Source of the DNA: Rehmannia glutinosa
Taxonomy: Eukaryota; Streptophyta; Magnoliopsida; Lamiales; Orobanchaceae
Direction of reading: 5' to 3'
Assembly (NCBI GenBank): GCA_016081115.2
Contig: CM071925.1
Span: 10,458,441 to 10,522,440, forward strand
Length of the DNA: 64,000 nucleotides
The translations under genes and the position numbers were made by a program. Below, piece by piece: positions 1 through 11,674 of the stretch; the stretch's first letter is position 1; each line of letters starts with the position of its first letter. The notes under the pieces were generated by a model. It did no database searches. It was given only the letters and a program-made list of their open reading frames with translations, and was not told the origin of the DNA.

Positions 1-239
1 ATTTATTTATTTTTGCAGTATTATATAAAGCCTTTTTAATTGTTTAAATATTTATTTTGTATTAAAGAAAAACTTAAATTTAAGAAATATTATTATATAT
101 ATATATTTAGAAAATTATATATTTGTTTTAAAAAGTACCTTTTGAGATTTTTCTAAAATATCACAAGAAAATAAAATGCTAAGTTAGCTTCAAAAATTAA
201 TAAAAATATTACAGAAAGCATATTTTAGACCTTTACAGA

Positions 240-740
240 CGGATTTTATTTGTCTTAAATCAATAACCTTTTTCAAATATATAAAAATCGTCGTTAATCT
301 TCAATTTTTCGTCACATAAAAACCTCGGGGATGGTGGAAAATTATACTTTATTTGAGACGATATTAAACTAACGTCACTAAAAGGATTCTATTTGAGACG
401 ATTTGCGGTTCGTCCTAAATCAATAAACTTTTTCAGACATATAAAAACGTCATTAATCTTCAAGTTTTTGTCACAATAAAAAACCTCAGGGATGTTGGAA
501 AATCATACTTTATTTGAGACGATATTAACATAACGTCACTAAAAGTATTCTATTTGAGACGATTTAATGTGCGTCCCCAATCAAGAACCTTTTCGACATA
601 TAAAAATGTCGTTGATCTTCAATGTTTCGTCACGTAAAAAAATCCGGGGATGTTGGAAAATTATACTCTATTTGAGACGATATTAATATAACGTCACTAA
701 ACGGACTCTATTTGCGGCGATTTCAAAAAGGCCCCAAACG
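240..740. repeat. CACTA subterminal tandem repeat, about 158-bp unit, three copies
   Basis: Three degenerate head-to-tail copies can be followed by the phrases ATTTGAGACGATATTAA, AACGTCACTAAA and CCTCGGGGATG-like, spaced about 159 bp (near 322, 481 and 640). Each unit holds two ATTTGAGACGAT motifs. They lie directly inside the CACTA terminus, so a role as subterminal binding sites is the natural reading; the binding itself is inferred. Confidence 0.75.
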
Positions 741-761
741 CAAACGTCTCAAATTCCTTAA

Positions 762-773
762 TTTGTTGTAGTG
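762..773 (-). repeat. CACTA terminal inverted repeat
   Basis: TTTGTTGTAGTG marks the outer edge of the CACTA element. Reading inward on the minus strand it starts CACTACAACAAA, the conserved CACTA end. Sequence changes abruptly to the AT-rich tandem unit just to its right. Confidence 0.75.
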
Positions 774-1432
774 ATTATCACACGCTATTTAATACAATAT
801 TAAATAACAAAATATATATTATTACATAATGAAGTATACAAAAATATAGAAACCCTAAATATATAAAGAATAACAACCAGTGCACATTGTGTACATAATA
901 TCAACCCTAAATATACACAATACATACTCTAAAACTACATAATCATATGTACCCTGAAAAATTTAATTTACGAACTCTTAACACATCATGAACATGTTCC
1001 ATGAAACTCATAATACAAAGGTGCATATAACAAACATGTAAAAAAAATGCAGACGTTGGGGATAAATTCCAGAAATAAAAAATGAGAAATCAAAAGAAGA
1101 TGAAAATCGGTGGCTACAAAAGAGATAACACACGACATATAAATAAATTTCAGCAAGAAAAAAGATAATCAAAACCCCTAGAACCCCAACAGTGAAGAAG
1201 CATAAAAATCGCAACCACGAAAATTAAAACAAACACACTCACCGAAAAGTTATACCTAATAACTCAGAAATTCGAAACCTAGTGAAGACTCACAAAAATT
1301 ACCCCTGTTGAAGAGATTTAAATTCGCACTGATTGTTGAAGTTGCAGAGATCGTGGGTGGTTTCGTGGTTTTGTGAGAAGAAGAGTATTTTTTATTTTTG
1401 AAAAACAAAACTGAAGCAAATATCACGGGATT

Positions 1433-1829
1433 TAGTAGAGATGCTAGAATAGATAATTCAATCAACGTATTTATTGTATCTCAAGAGAGAGGATAATTTA
1501 CTTTTTTGATCGTCTTATAGGGAAGATAGATAATAACTTTGGCTTGGTTAATCTGTAACAAGAGGGTGATTAACTGAAACCATAACCCTGGAATCCATTC
1601 ATCCACTTGATCTTTTCAATCGTAACTCTTTGCTTTGTTATTTTTATGATAAAATATTTTTTTAGTTTTATAAAACAACCATCACAATTCGATTGTCTAA
1701 ATAAAAACAGTGCTATTCTAATCCCAATACTTAGTATATTAATTTTTTAGTCGCTGTGAGATCGATCTTGCTGACCCTATCAATTAACTATGTCGTTCAC
1801 TTGCGGTGAAGCTAAAAATAAGGTGAACA
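1433..1829 (+). mobile_element. Athila-like LTR 3' fragment, copy 1
   Basis: This stretch resembles the last 410 bp of the Athila-like LTR at 32852-34447. It starts at AGTAGAGATGCTAG and runs through the conserved end CACTTGCGGTGAAGCTAAAA...GTGAACA. The 5' part of the LTR is missing, and no primer binding site follows it. It sits inside the 1.29-kb repeated unit. Confidence 0.7.
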
Positions 1830-1849
1830 ACATACATATGCACACTAAG

Positions 1850-2110
1850 TATACATAGATATAACTAAATATATATTATCACACAACTAGTTATACAATA
1901 TTATATAACCCTACCCTAATGTGCATTATCACAAAGCTAAAATCTACATTATCATACAACTAAATATGCATTATCACAAAACTAAATATACATTATTATA
2001 CAACTAAATATACATTATGACATAATTAATTATACATTATTATACACTAAATATACATTATCACACGACTACATATACAATATTAAATAACTAAATATAT
2101 ATATTATTAC
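1850..2110. repeat. AT-rich minisatellite, about 22-bp unit
   Basis: Many imperfect repeats of the type AACTAAATATACATTATCAC occur, with ATATGCATTATC and TACATTATTATAC variants. The array recurs in the second unit at about 3130-3400. Related motifs appear at 5335-5565 and, beyond element A, at 21754-21870. Confidence 0.7.
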
Positions 2111-2709
2111 ATAATGAGGTATACAAAAATATAGAAACCCTAAATATATAAAGAATAACAACCAGTGCACATTGTGTACGTAATAAATATACACAATATG
2201 TACTCTAAAACTACATAATCATATGTACCCTGAAAATTATAATTTACGAACTCTTAACACATCATAAACCTGTTCCATGAAACTCATAATACAAAGGTGC
2301 ATATAACATACATGTAAAAAAAATGCAGACGTTGGGGATAAGTTCCAGAAACAAAAAACGAGAAATCAAAAGAAGATGAAAATCGGAGGCTACAAAAGAG
2401 ATAACACACGACATATAAATAAATTTCAGCAAGAAAAAAAGATAATCAAAACCCCTAGAACCCCAGCAGTGAAGAAGCACAAAAATCGCACCCACGAAAA
2501 TTAAACAAACACACTCACCGAAAAGTTATACCCAATAACTCAGAAATTCGAACCCTAGTGAAGACTCACAAAAATTACCTCTGTTGAAGAGATTTAAATT
2601 CGCACAGATTGTTAAAGTTGCAGAGATCGTGGGTGGTTTCGTGGTTTTGTGAGGAGAAGAGTATTTTTTATTTTTGAAAAACAAAACTGAAGCAAATATC
2701 ACGGGATTT

Positions 2710-3107
2710 AGTAGAGATGCTAGCATAGATAATTCAATCAATGTATTTATTGTATCTCACGAGAGAGGATAAATTACTTTTTTGATTGTCTTATTGGGAA
2801 GATAGATAATAACTTTTGACTTGGTTAATCTGATAACAAGAGGGTGATTAACTGAAACCATAACCCTGGAATCTATTCATCCACTTGATCTTTTCAATCG
2901 GAACTCTTTGCTTTGTTATTTTTATGATAAAATATTTTCTTAGTTTTATAAAACAACCATCACAATTCGATTGTCTAAATAAAAATAGTGCTATTCTAAT
3001 CCCAATACTTAGTATATTAATTTATTAGTCTCTGGGAGATCGACCTTGCTTACCCTATCTATTAACTATGTCGTTCACTTGCGGTGAAGCTAAAAATAAG
3101 GCGAACA
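2710..3107 (+). mobile_element. Athila-like LTR 3' fragment, copy 2
   Basis: This is a second copy of the truncated Athila-type LTR fragment, with the same breakpoints as copy 1 (start at AGTAGAGATG, end at GCGAACA). It was therefore duplicated together with the surrounding unit and does not represent an independent insertion. Confidence 0.7.
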
Positions 3108-3129
3108 ACATACATATGCACACTAAGTA

Positions 3130-3400
3130 TACACAGATATAACTAAATATACATTATCACACAACTAAATATACAGTATTATACAACTAAGTATACATTA
3201 TTATATAACCCTACCCTAATGTGCATTATCACAAAGCTAAAATCTACATTATCATACAACTAAATATGCATTATCACAAAACTAAATATATATTATAATA
3301 AAACTAAATATACATTATGACACAATTAATTATACATCATTATACACTAAATATACATTATCACACGACTACGTATATAATATTAAATAACTAAATATAT
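3130..3400. repeat. AT-rich minisatellite, second array
   Basis: This is the same AACTAAATATACATTAT-type unit as at 1850-2110, carried along in the second 1.29-kb duplicate. No coding potential is seen. Confidence 0.7.
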
Positions 3401-4470
3401 ATTATTACATAATGAAGTATACAAAAATATAGAAACCCTAAATATATAAAGAATAACAACCAGTGCACATTGTGTACATAATATCAACCCTAAATATACA
3501 CAATACATACTCTAAAACTACATAATCATATGTACCCTGAAAAACATAATTTACGAACTCTTAACACATCATAAACCTGTTCCATGAAACTCATAATACA
3601 AAGGTGCATATAACATACATGTAAAAAAAATGCAGACGTTGGGGATAAATTCCAGAAACAAAAAACGAGAAATCAAAAGAAGATGAAAATCGGTGGCTAC
3701 AAAAGAGATAACACACGACATATAAATAAATTTCAGCAAGAAAAAAGATAATCAAAACCCCTAGAACCCAGCAGTGAAGAAGCACAAAAATCGCACCCAT
3801 GAAAATTAAAACAAACACACTCACCGAAAAGTTATACCCAATAACTCAGAAATTCGAACCCTAGTGAAGACTCACAAAAATTGCCCCTGCTGAAGAGATT
3901 TAAATTCGCACAGATTGTTGAAGTTGCAGAGATCGTGGGTGGTTTTGTGGTTTCGTGAGGAGAAGTGTATTTTTGATTTTTGAAAAACAAAATTGAAGCA
4001 AATATCACGGGATAAGATAATGCCAAATTTTGGTTGCCAAAATCAAAACAAGTATAATTACAAAAATATCCATGGTCTTTAAAAACGAAATTACCCTATT
4101 GTACCTGATTGAGAAGTCAATGCTTTAAATTAGGAGTAAAATATGGACCATTGATTATTAAATTAAATGGCCTAGATGTGATCATATATTCTTACCTAAA
4201 GGGCTTGGTCTCATTTGACCCAATATAAGATGAGGATTATGTAAGACTATGTCTATAGGTGAGACACAGTTGACTAGTCTCAACCATACTCTACTATTAA
4301 TCAATGGATATGATTTAATGGAAAATAAAATATATTAAAAAATTTATTTAATCGACATAAGGGTAATAGGGCATAATAACATAACAAAATAGTAACAAAA
4401 ATGGAAGGAGATTAGAATCAAATCTCTTTATCTCTTATACAAATCTCAAACTCGTGTGTTCATCTCTCTC

Positions 4471-4472
<2 letters not shown>

Positions 4473-4526
<54 letters not shown>

Positions 4527-4555
4527 TGTGTGTCTGTGTGTGTGTGTGTGTGTGT
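4473..4555. repeat. (CT)n(GT)n microsatellite, copy 1
   Basis: A long CT dinucleotide run passes directly into a GT run with a few interruptions. It resembles the pyrimidine-rich leader of a plant transcript and is followed by TTCTTCCATTAACGCAACAC. Confidence 0.9.
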
Positions 4556-5012
4556 TCTTCCATTAACGCAACACAAGAAAACTATCTTCCTACACACCAT
4601 TAACGGTTTCAGCATATTTTACATTGAAAAAAACTGTGAAGAAGATGACGATTTCACTTAATCCTTTAAATTAGGAGTAAAATATGGACCATTGATTATT
4701 AAATCAAATGGCCTAGATGTGATCATATATTCTTACCTAAAGGGCTTGGTCTCATTTTACCCAATATAAGATGAGGATCATGTAAGACTATGTCTATAGG
4801 TGAGACACAATTGACTAGTCTCAACCATACTCTACTATTAATCAATGGATATGATTTAATGGAAAAAAAATATATTAAAAAATTCATTTAATCGACATAA
4901 GGGTAATAAGGCATAATAACATAACAAAATAGTAACAAAAATGGAAGGAGATTAGAATCAAATCTCTTTATCTCTTATACAAATCTCAAACTCGTGTGTT
5001 CATCTCTCTCAC

Positions 5013-5013
5013 C

Positions 5014-5054
<41 letters not shown>

Positions 5055-5063
5055 TGTGTGTGT
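5013..5063. repeat. (CT)n(GT)n microsatellite, copy 2
   Basis: This is the duplicate of the 4473-4555 tract. The CT part is much shorter and the GT part similar in length, as expected from slippage after duplication. Confidence 0.9.
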
Positions 5064-5152
5064 TCTTCCATTAACGCAACACAACAAAACTATCTTCCTA
5101 CATACCATTAACGATTTCAGCATATTTTACATTGAAAAAAACTGTGAAGAAG

Positions 5153-5320
5153 ATGACGATTTCAGTTCCAAATAAAGAAACAACCATGAAGAACTCGAAT
5201 TGGTTTATATTTAACCATGCAGCAAACATCAACTATAAGAAATGCATATTCGAAACCATGCATCAACCTTCAACCATGAAGAAACACCGCATAAATTACT
5301 ATAAAATATTGCATATTTGA
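5153..5320 (+). other. possible captured gene fragment (unrecognised)
   Basis: After a CT/GT-rich leader-like stretch, an ATG at 5153 opens a short frame of 55 codons in an A-rich context. The leader is leader-like in composition only, and the peptide matches no family I recognise. The downstream sequence to 5565 is AT-rich with TATGCATTATAT-type repeats. It could be the first exon of a host gene carried by a transposon, or chance. Confidence 0.15.
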
Positions 5321-5570
5321 AAGCATGCAACCAACAACACATAACTATACATTATCTAGAAGGTATTTATAAGTGTGAAAAACTAAAAATACAGTGCATA
5401 TGCCCACTATGAAATATGTCATAAACTATGCATCAAAATCAACTAACTATGCATTATATAAAAACTATGTATGCAATGTGAAATAACTAAATATGCAGTA
5501 CAATATGCAACAACCATTTTCATAATTTCCAAAGTAACATCTCATTTTCATAACTACTATGCATTATATA

Positions 5571-8500
5571 TGTCACGCTCCAAACGGAACGCGACGACAA
5601 TCCACAACTTAAATACAATAACCAAACAGTCCAGACAATATCAACGAGAACCCAATGAAACAGAGTCTAAATAGCAGCGGAAATAAATAACAAGTACGAA
5701 TACAACTTACAGTCCACAATCCATCATCCAAATTACATACCCGAAAGTCAACCAAATAACAACTTAAAGTCAAAGGGTCCTACGCCCTTCAGTTACAAAT
5801 CGGAATGGAAAGAAATACAAGAGTCCAACAACAACATAATAAAAGAGTCCAATCAACAACAAGAAGAAGCAGTAAATCCAACAAGCGGAGTACAAGGTCT
5901 CAATCCAGGGCCGGTTCAGCATCTCCCACGAAATCCTAATCTAAGGTTAGAAAATAGGTGGGGATGAGACAGAAATCTCAGTGGATGGGGTGATCGTGTG
6001 TAAGTGTGGTGCAATATATAGTTAATGTGAGAAAACAGTTATATGAAAACGCGTGAGTATGATGCATGAATTCACACACAGTTCGCAAGCGTCGTGATAA
6101 AATATTAAATAATATACTTATACAGTTCAAGAAAACAGTTCATGGTCACACAGGCACTATGTGATTCAGTCAAGACAGGTAGGATTGCGTACGGAAATGT
6201 AACGCCAATCCCATGCAGGCAAATAATGGTTGTGTACGGATTTGTAGCGCCAACCAATGCAAAACAAGTAGCGGTTGCGTACGGATTTGTAGCGCCAACC
6301 AAACGGGTCCAATAACTCCGGAATCGTGTGGATCAGACAGCGATTCCTTCTGCGTTCTTCCTTGTAACTCCCAGGCGGGATGGTCCAAGACCGGTCACCT
6401 TATCGCTCCATAGACAAAGACAAAATCCACAGAGAGCTTGCAAGGCACGGATCTGTCATAATCATGATTATACCTCAAGTACTACGACCCGCTTCCCTTG
6501 GACACTCGGTCCCTCGATTTGCGGGATTAGGACGATGGGGCCGGAGAGTGGAATAAAGAGCTGCCGGTTCCATCCCCGACGTATCCATTCCGACCGTGAG
6601 CTCGACATACCAAGTTGACTCAGCAGAAAGTAATTACAAGACGATACCAACCAGGAGTCGAGTATTATTGATTGGAAACGATTTAGGAAAATTTTGAAAA
6701 TTCGCGAGTAGCAATTTTGGCGTTAGTGGAGTTTTTTGGATGAAGATGATTATCGGAAGGATAAGCAACCTTCGATATCTTAAATGATTAGATGGAACAT
6801 AAGTCCGTTATAGATTCAAAATCGCAAGCGCGGGAAGTCGCCCGCGATCGGGTATTGTCGGTCAAATTGATCGATAGGTCAAGGGTTTTGGGAAAATAAA
6901 ACACTTTAATTAAATCTCCAAGTCAGAGGGTCCAGGGCTATTTTAGTAAAAGAGAAAATAATTTGAGTTAGGTCCTTTATAAAAGAGAAATTGTAATTTA
7001 GCCCCGTTTTGTAAAAATCAACACTTTTGAGGTTAAAAATTGAATAAATAAATATCCCGACCTTGAACAATTATGAGGTCAGTTCCGAAATTCTCCAAAT
7101 TGTCCAGAGATTCAGGTTTTTAAATCTTTGAGGTCGAGTTTTTATAAAATTCTCACATTGGCCCCAAATTTGTAAAAATTGTCAATTCGGACCTTAAGTT
7201 TAAAATAATTGGAACTCACAAACCAGAAGGGATTTTAATGTGATTCCAGTTGGAAAATGTCACTAAGGTTAGTAGTATATTGGGACAAAAGCAGTTTTTA
7301 AAAGAAATATGTGTAGGTCCTTTAACGTTTGAAAATATCATTTTTGTCCCATTTTGAAATAATTGCCTTTAAGGCTTTTAGGGGTCCAATTGTTATTAAA
7401 TTTGAACCTTGGGTCCAAAATATAATTAAGTTATAGTTAATTTAGTATTTCCAGGTTCATGGGCTGCATAAGTCCTGGAAATTTCATTTGGGTCCTCAAG
7501 TTTAGTATTTTACACTTTAGTCCCTCAATTTTAGTAAAATTGCTTTCCAAGCCCTAACCACTTGGATTTTTGGAATACTTTTAAAATATGTCATTCCCAA
7601 TACCTTAAGAGTAAAAATTTCAATTTTTAAAGTTTAGGTCTGGTGCAGTTTTAAATAAAATTGCAAAGTAGCCCTTAAACATTCAAAATTTCACAATCTA
7701 GTCCTTGGGCTTTTAAAGGTTGATTTTATTTATCTTAAAACTCTTAAAACTTTATTAAAATGTCCAAAATTCATTTTTGAAACTGAGTACAGTCCAAAAT
7801 TTCGAAATCTGCAGAGGGGTCCTTTAACTTTCATTTTCTTGCAATTTAGTCTACCAACTTTCCATTTTTACATTTTTAAGTCCAAAATTGAAATTTAATC
7901 AATTATGCTCGACTTGTCCAGATTATAATTCATCCAAAACATGGATTTTAAATATCATACACATGCATGTCCAATACATACAAGAATTCATCAAATAAAA
8001 CATTAAATTGCACATGCATGCACCTAAAATTCAATAAATAGTAAATTTGAGCAACTCTTGAGAATTTTCATGACATGATACATAAAATTGACATGCAATA
8101 TATAGATTATATATATCTCAAGGCACATGATCAAATTTTCTACATGCATTTATCAAAAACACCTAAAAGTTGGAAAATATTTTTCCACCCACCTTAAAAA
8201 TGAAAATTGTGAAATAAAAGGATAATTTCACAATTTTTGATGAGGCTTCTTAGGTCAGCCCCTAAGTCAAGAAATAACAAAAAATTGAAGTTAGAAAAAT
8301 GAGAGAAAAATTAAGGAGAAAAAGAAAATGAGAAGGACTACACTTTTTACCTTGTGTAGTAGGTGTTTGGAGACTAGTTGAAGCTTAAAAATTGGAAACT
8401 TTGGTTCAACTCCAAAATCTCCTAAGGTCAGCCCCTATTTCTTAAAAATGAAAAAGGGGTGTTAAAATTTGAAAAAAATAGAATCGAGTAGGAAAGAAGG

Positions 8501-9624
8501 GGTTAGTACTCAATTCTTACCTTGTAGTCCAAATTCTTCTACTAGTTCTTCTTCAAGTTTGAAGTCTTCTTCAAAAATGGTGTCAAGCTCTAATCTTCAA
8601 AGTCTTCAAAATGTACCTCCAAACCAAATTCAAACTTAAGTTAAGAAGGTGGAAGAGATGAACTATGTGATATCAAAAATGGACTGAAGATAAAATTTCT
8701 TACCTTGTAGTATAGGTGTGTTCGATTTTTTGGAAGAAGAAAGTAAATGTGATATCAAATGGATTGAAATTTTTCTAAGTTTAGAAGAAGAAAGTAAGAA
8801 GAAGAGTAGAGAGAAGTTGAGAGTTTTTAGAGAGAAGGAGGAGGATTTTTGTTTGAGAATAAATGTGTTAGATGAAAATGAGATGAATTTGGCACAAAAA
8901 TGGCCATTTGGCCGTCCAACTAGGTGAGAGAGGGGGAAGGAATTTTTTCAAATTGTGTCTTGCATTTTGCCTCATGCATGGGAGACAATTTGAGGGTCAA
9001 AGGTATGGGCAAGACTTGGTTTGAATGGAATGTTGTAAGACTTCCAACATGTTGGCAAAAATATTAATAAAGAAGTAATATAAGAGATGATGTGTATAAT
9101 GTTTGAATTAATGGTATAATTATACACAAGATGACTAATATAAGGTGTAGGTGTACAAGAGTTGGATGATATTTTTACTCCAAAAATATCCATGTTGGCC
9201 GTCCACTTTGAGGGCATTATGGTAATTCCATATATTTTTTTTATCCCAAATTTGATGATAATAGATGAAATATATCAATCTCCAAAATAATTAGTGATTT
9301 CCTTGATCACTTGTAAGTCTCATGATCACTTATACTAAATCAAAATCTTAATTCTATAAGGTAAAAGTCTCTAAAATAAATAGTCTCTTAAAATTATAAG
9401 GTGACTAATAAATACAAAAATAGTAATAATGATCAATCAAGTGATCATAAATGTGAAATAGAATTAATAAAGATCATGATCACAAGTAATTAAATAAAAT
9501 GAAATAAAGTACAAAATATATATTATTAATAATTACCCGTCAAAGTGACGTGGTAAAATAGTCGATCAAATACATAAACGAGAATAAGAATCAATTATAA
9601 ACTTGGAAAAATCGGGGCTTCACA
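5571..9624 (-). repeat. Element A 3' LTR (left)
   Basis: This LTR is 4054 bp, begins TGTCACGCTCC, ends GGGGCTTCACA, and aligns along its whole length with 17688-21748. It holds three hairpin-prone repeats at 6182-6300. Short open frames inside it (6105-6650, 8718-8927, 8972-9217) also occur as altered copies in the other LTR and are not genes. Confidence 0.92.
6182..6300. repeat. three 45-bp-spaced hairpin repeats in the LTR
   Basis: Three copies of a 28-30-bp motif begin GGTTGCGTACGG-like and end TAGCGCCAACC-like, at 6182-6211, 6228-6255 and 6273-6300. The ends of each copy are complementary (GGTTG with CAACC), so each can form a stem. The other LTR has the same set at about 18299-18413. 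Confidence 0.7.
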
Positions 9625-9637
9625 TCCTCCCCTCCTT
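9625..9637 (-). promoter_or_regulatory. Element A polypurine tract
   Basis: On the minus strand the sequence directly before the 3' LTR is AAGGAGGGGAGGA. This is the usual plus-strand DNA priming site, immediately adjoining the LTR edge at 9624. Confidence 0.85.
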
Positions 9638-9639
9638 AA

Positions 9640-10242
9640 AAGAATTTTGTCCCCAAATTCTCTTCAGAATAGTTCTGGTTATTGATTCCGTATGTCTTCT
9701 TCCATTTCCCACGTTGCGTCTTCGTCTCGGTTGTGGTTCTACCACACCACTTTAACCAATGGGATTTCTCTCTTACGCAACTGTCGTATCTGCTGATCAA
9801 TGATCCGGATCGGCCTCTCGGTGTAGAACAGATTTTCCATTAGAGGAGGAGTATCTCGAGTGATGATATGCTCGGGATCTGGTTGATACTTTTTCCGTCT
9901 CGACACGTGGAATACATCGTGCATTCCTGCATATGGTGCGGGTAACTCGAGTCGGTAGGCTAACTTCCCTATCCTTTGTAAAATCTTGTCAGGTCCAACA
10001 TATCTCGGACTCAACTTGCCTCTTTTCTTCGGATTGATCAATCCTTTTCGTGGTGAGAGTCTGAGAAATACTTCATCTCCGACTTCAAATTCCAAATCTT
10101 TTCTTCTCTTGTCTGTGTAACTCTTTTGGCGGCTGAGTACATGCGAATCCGCTCCTTGATCAGCTTGACCTTCTCCATGGCCTCCTGAACTAAGTCGATC
10201 TTTGGAATCGAAGGCGACTTTCGTTTCTTCTTTGGAGTCCAT
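9640..10242 (-). pseudogene. integrase C-terminal region and chromodomain-like tail (element A)
   Basis: The open stretch 9739-10242 holds the integrase C-terminal domain, with the run FEVGDEVFLRLSPRKG followed by LSPRYVGPDKILQRIGKLAYRLELP and the HDVFHVSRRKKY block typical of plant Ty3 integrases. The quoted text is shortened to what is directly visible. Beyond a stop near 9739 the frame continues with a chromodomain-like segment (ATWEMEEDIR) and a short basic end before the polypurine tract, again broken by stops. The chromodomain would guide integration to modified histones. Frameshifts at about 10240 separate it from the integrase core. Confidence 0.8.
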
Positions 10243-10332
10243 TGGTCATCGATCTCCCAGTATAGTGGGGATCTACATTTTCGCCCATATAATGCCTCGT
10301 AGGGTGCCATCCCAATCGTGGCCTGATAACTG

Positions 10333-10989
10333 TTATTGTAGGCAAACTCGGCTAATGGTAAGTGCGAATCCCAACTTCCTTGAAAATCCAATGTGCGGGC
10401 TCGCAAAGATATCTTCAAGGGTTTGGATTGTTCGCTCGGATCCATCGGTTTGTGGATGTCTTTCTTGATCTTTGAAACTTAGCGATGTACCCAATTCCTC
10501 GTGCAAGCACTTACAAAATCTGAAGATAAACCTCGGGTGTCTATCAGATACTATGTCGACTGGTACTCCATGCAGTCGAATGATTTCTCGGATATAAACC
10601 TGTGCAAGTTTCTGCAAGCTATCAGTTTTCTTGATGGGTAAAAAGTGTGTAGATTTCGTGAGTCGGTCTACAACTACCCAAATAGCATCATGGCCTCATC
10701 TGGTCCTTGGTAGATCCGTCACGAAGTCTATCGTTATGTGTTCCCATTTCCACTCGGGAATTCTCAATGGTTGTAGTAAACTAGATGGTCGTTGGTGTTC
10801 TGCTTTTACTCGTTGACAAGTCAAACATCTCGCAACGAACTCTGCTACCTGGTTCTTCATGTTCACCCACCAATAACTCCGTTTCAAATCCTTATACATC
10901 TTGTTTCCTCCAGGATGTATAGTGTATTTTGAACGGTGTGCCTCCGCTAGGATTTTATTCCTAATCTGCTCGTTATTCGGTACACACAC
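10333..10989 (-). pseudogene. integrase core and zinc-binding domain (element A)
   Basis: Two stretches in one frame (10696-10989 and 10333-10617) encode the HHCC zinc-binding domain, with CLTCQ visible, then the catalytic core. The first Asp is in TIDFVTDLP and the second in VSDRHPRF. The TDGSERTIQTLED block follows. A break between about 10618 and 10695 and a frameshift at about 10333-10445 interrupt it. Another frame (10038-10445) carries the following segment, with LPLAEFAYNNSY and YEALYGRKCRSP. Confidence 0.88.
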
Positions 10990-11031
10990 TCGATTGCGGA
11001 ATCTGATAACTCCATCTTCAGGTACCGAGAA

Positions 11032-11541
11032 TTATGATCTTTCTCCTTTAAGTATCTTCTCCTTCAGTTTTTGAAGATGTGTATCTTTCTCTTGTGCTTC
11101 TTTGATCTCTTTCAGCAGATCGGGTTTAACCGAAATGTTAGCACATGAAATCTGAGTATTGGTCCTCGTAAGATTCCAATTGCTCAGCTTTTCTAATGAT
11201 TCCCATTCTCGAATCATAAGTCTGGCTAAGCTCGCCTTTCTGCTCAAAGCGTCAGCTACCACATTAGCTTTCCCGGGATGGTATTGAATATCAAAGTGAT
11301 AGTCCTCAATTAACTCCATCCATCTCCGTTGCCTCAGATTGAGATCTTTCTGGGAGAATAGATACTTCAAACTCTTATGGTCCGTGAAAACCGTGAATGT
11401 TGCTCCGTAGAGATAGTGTCTCCATTTCTTCAATGCGAACACTATCGCTGCCAATTCCAAGTCATGCGTTGGGTAATTAGCCTCATACGGCTTGAGTTTT
11501 CGTGATGCATAAGCGATAACCTTTCCTTCCTGCATGAGCAC
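11032..11541 (-). pseudogene. RNase H domain (element A)
   Basis: The open stretch shows the Ty3 RNase H signatures AYASRKLKPYEANYPTHD, FTDHKSLKYL, and the C-terminal HPGKANVVADALSRK. It degrades the RNA template during reverse transcription. It lies downstream of RT but in another frame, so a frameshift separates them. A TAA at its end, with integrase continuing in the same frame, marks one substitution. Confidence 0.9.
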
Positions 11542-11674
11542 TGTTCCTAGTCCTTCCTTTGAGGCGTCACTGTAGACGACTAATTTTTCGGTTCCCTTTG
11601 GAAGGGCTAAGACTGGAGCTGTAGTAAGTCGTTTCTTCAGCTCTTGGAAACTCGCCTCGCATTTGTCATTCCAC

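Larger units (their letters stand above)
1..773. mobile_element. CACTA (En/Spm-type) transposon, one end
   Basis: The block ends at 762-773 with TTTGTTGTAGTG, whose reverse complement begins CACTACAACAAA, the classic terminal inverted repeat of plant CACTA transposons. Before it lie long subterminal repeats with the recurring motif ATTTGAGACGAT, some in inverted form (CGTCTCAAAT near 747), as expected of transposase-binding subterminal regions. No transposase coding is seen in the part inside the window, and the other end lies to the left of base 1. The 3-bp target duplication would be ATT at 774-776 but cannot be checked. Positions 1-230 are AT-rich with no recognisable content. Confidence 0.75.
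774..4013. repeat. 1.29-kb tandem duplication, about 2.5 copies
   Basis: The same landmark (GAAACCCTAAATATATAAAG) recurs at 849, 2134 and 3432, giving a period of 1285-1298 bp. Each full unit contains a non-coding block with a GC-richer core, a 3' fragment of an Athila-type LTR, and an AT-rich minisatellite. The third copy stops at about 4013, exactly where the LTR fragment would begin. Short minus-strand open frames of 60-77 codons recur in each unit (for example 1008-1214, 2262-2495, 3591-3824), but they are hydrophobic or low-complexity and vary at the start. I do not call them genes. Confidence 0.8.
4119..5164. repeat. 541-bp tandem duplication with microsatellites
   Basis: The phrase TAGGAGTAAAATATGGACCA recurs at 4131 and 4672, a 541-bp period. 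Nearly the whole unit is repeated, including a (CT)n(GT)n tract and the stretch ending GAAGATGACGATTTCA. The two copies differ at few positions outside the microsatellites, so the duplication looks fairly recent. Copy 2 then continues into unique sequence at about 5165. The 4014-4118 stretch to its left shows nothing recognisable. Confidence 0.85.

Noticed and set aside
1008..1214. Three recurrent hydrophobic minus-strand frames (1008-1214, 2262-2495, 3591-3824) as possible membrane peptides
   Set aside because: They recur only because the DNA unit is duplicated; their starts and lengths differ and the AT-rich composition favours Phe/Leu/Tyr by chance.
6213..6650. Overlapping frames of 60-96 codons on both strands inside the left LTR of A
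   Set aside because: They are LTR sequence; the equivalent frames in the right LTR have different lengths and frames.
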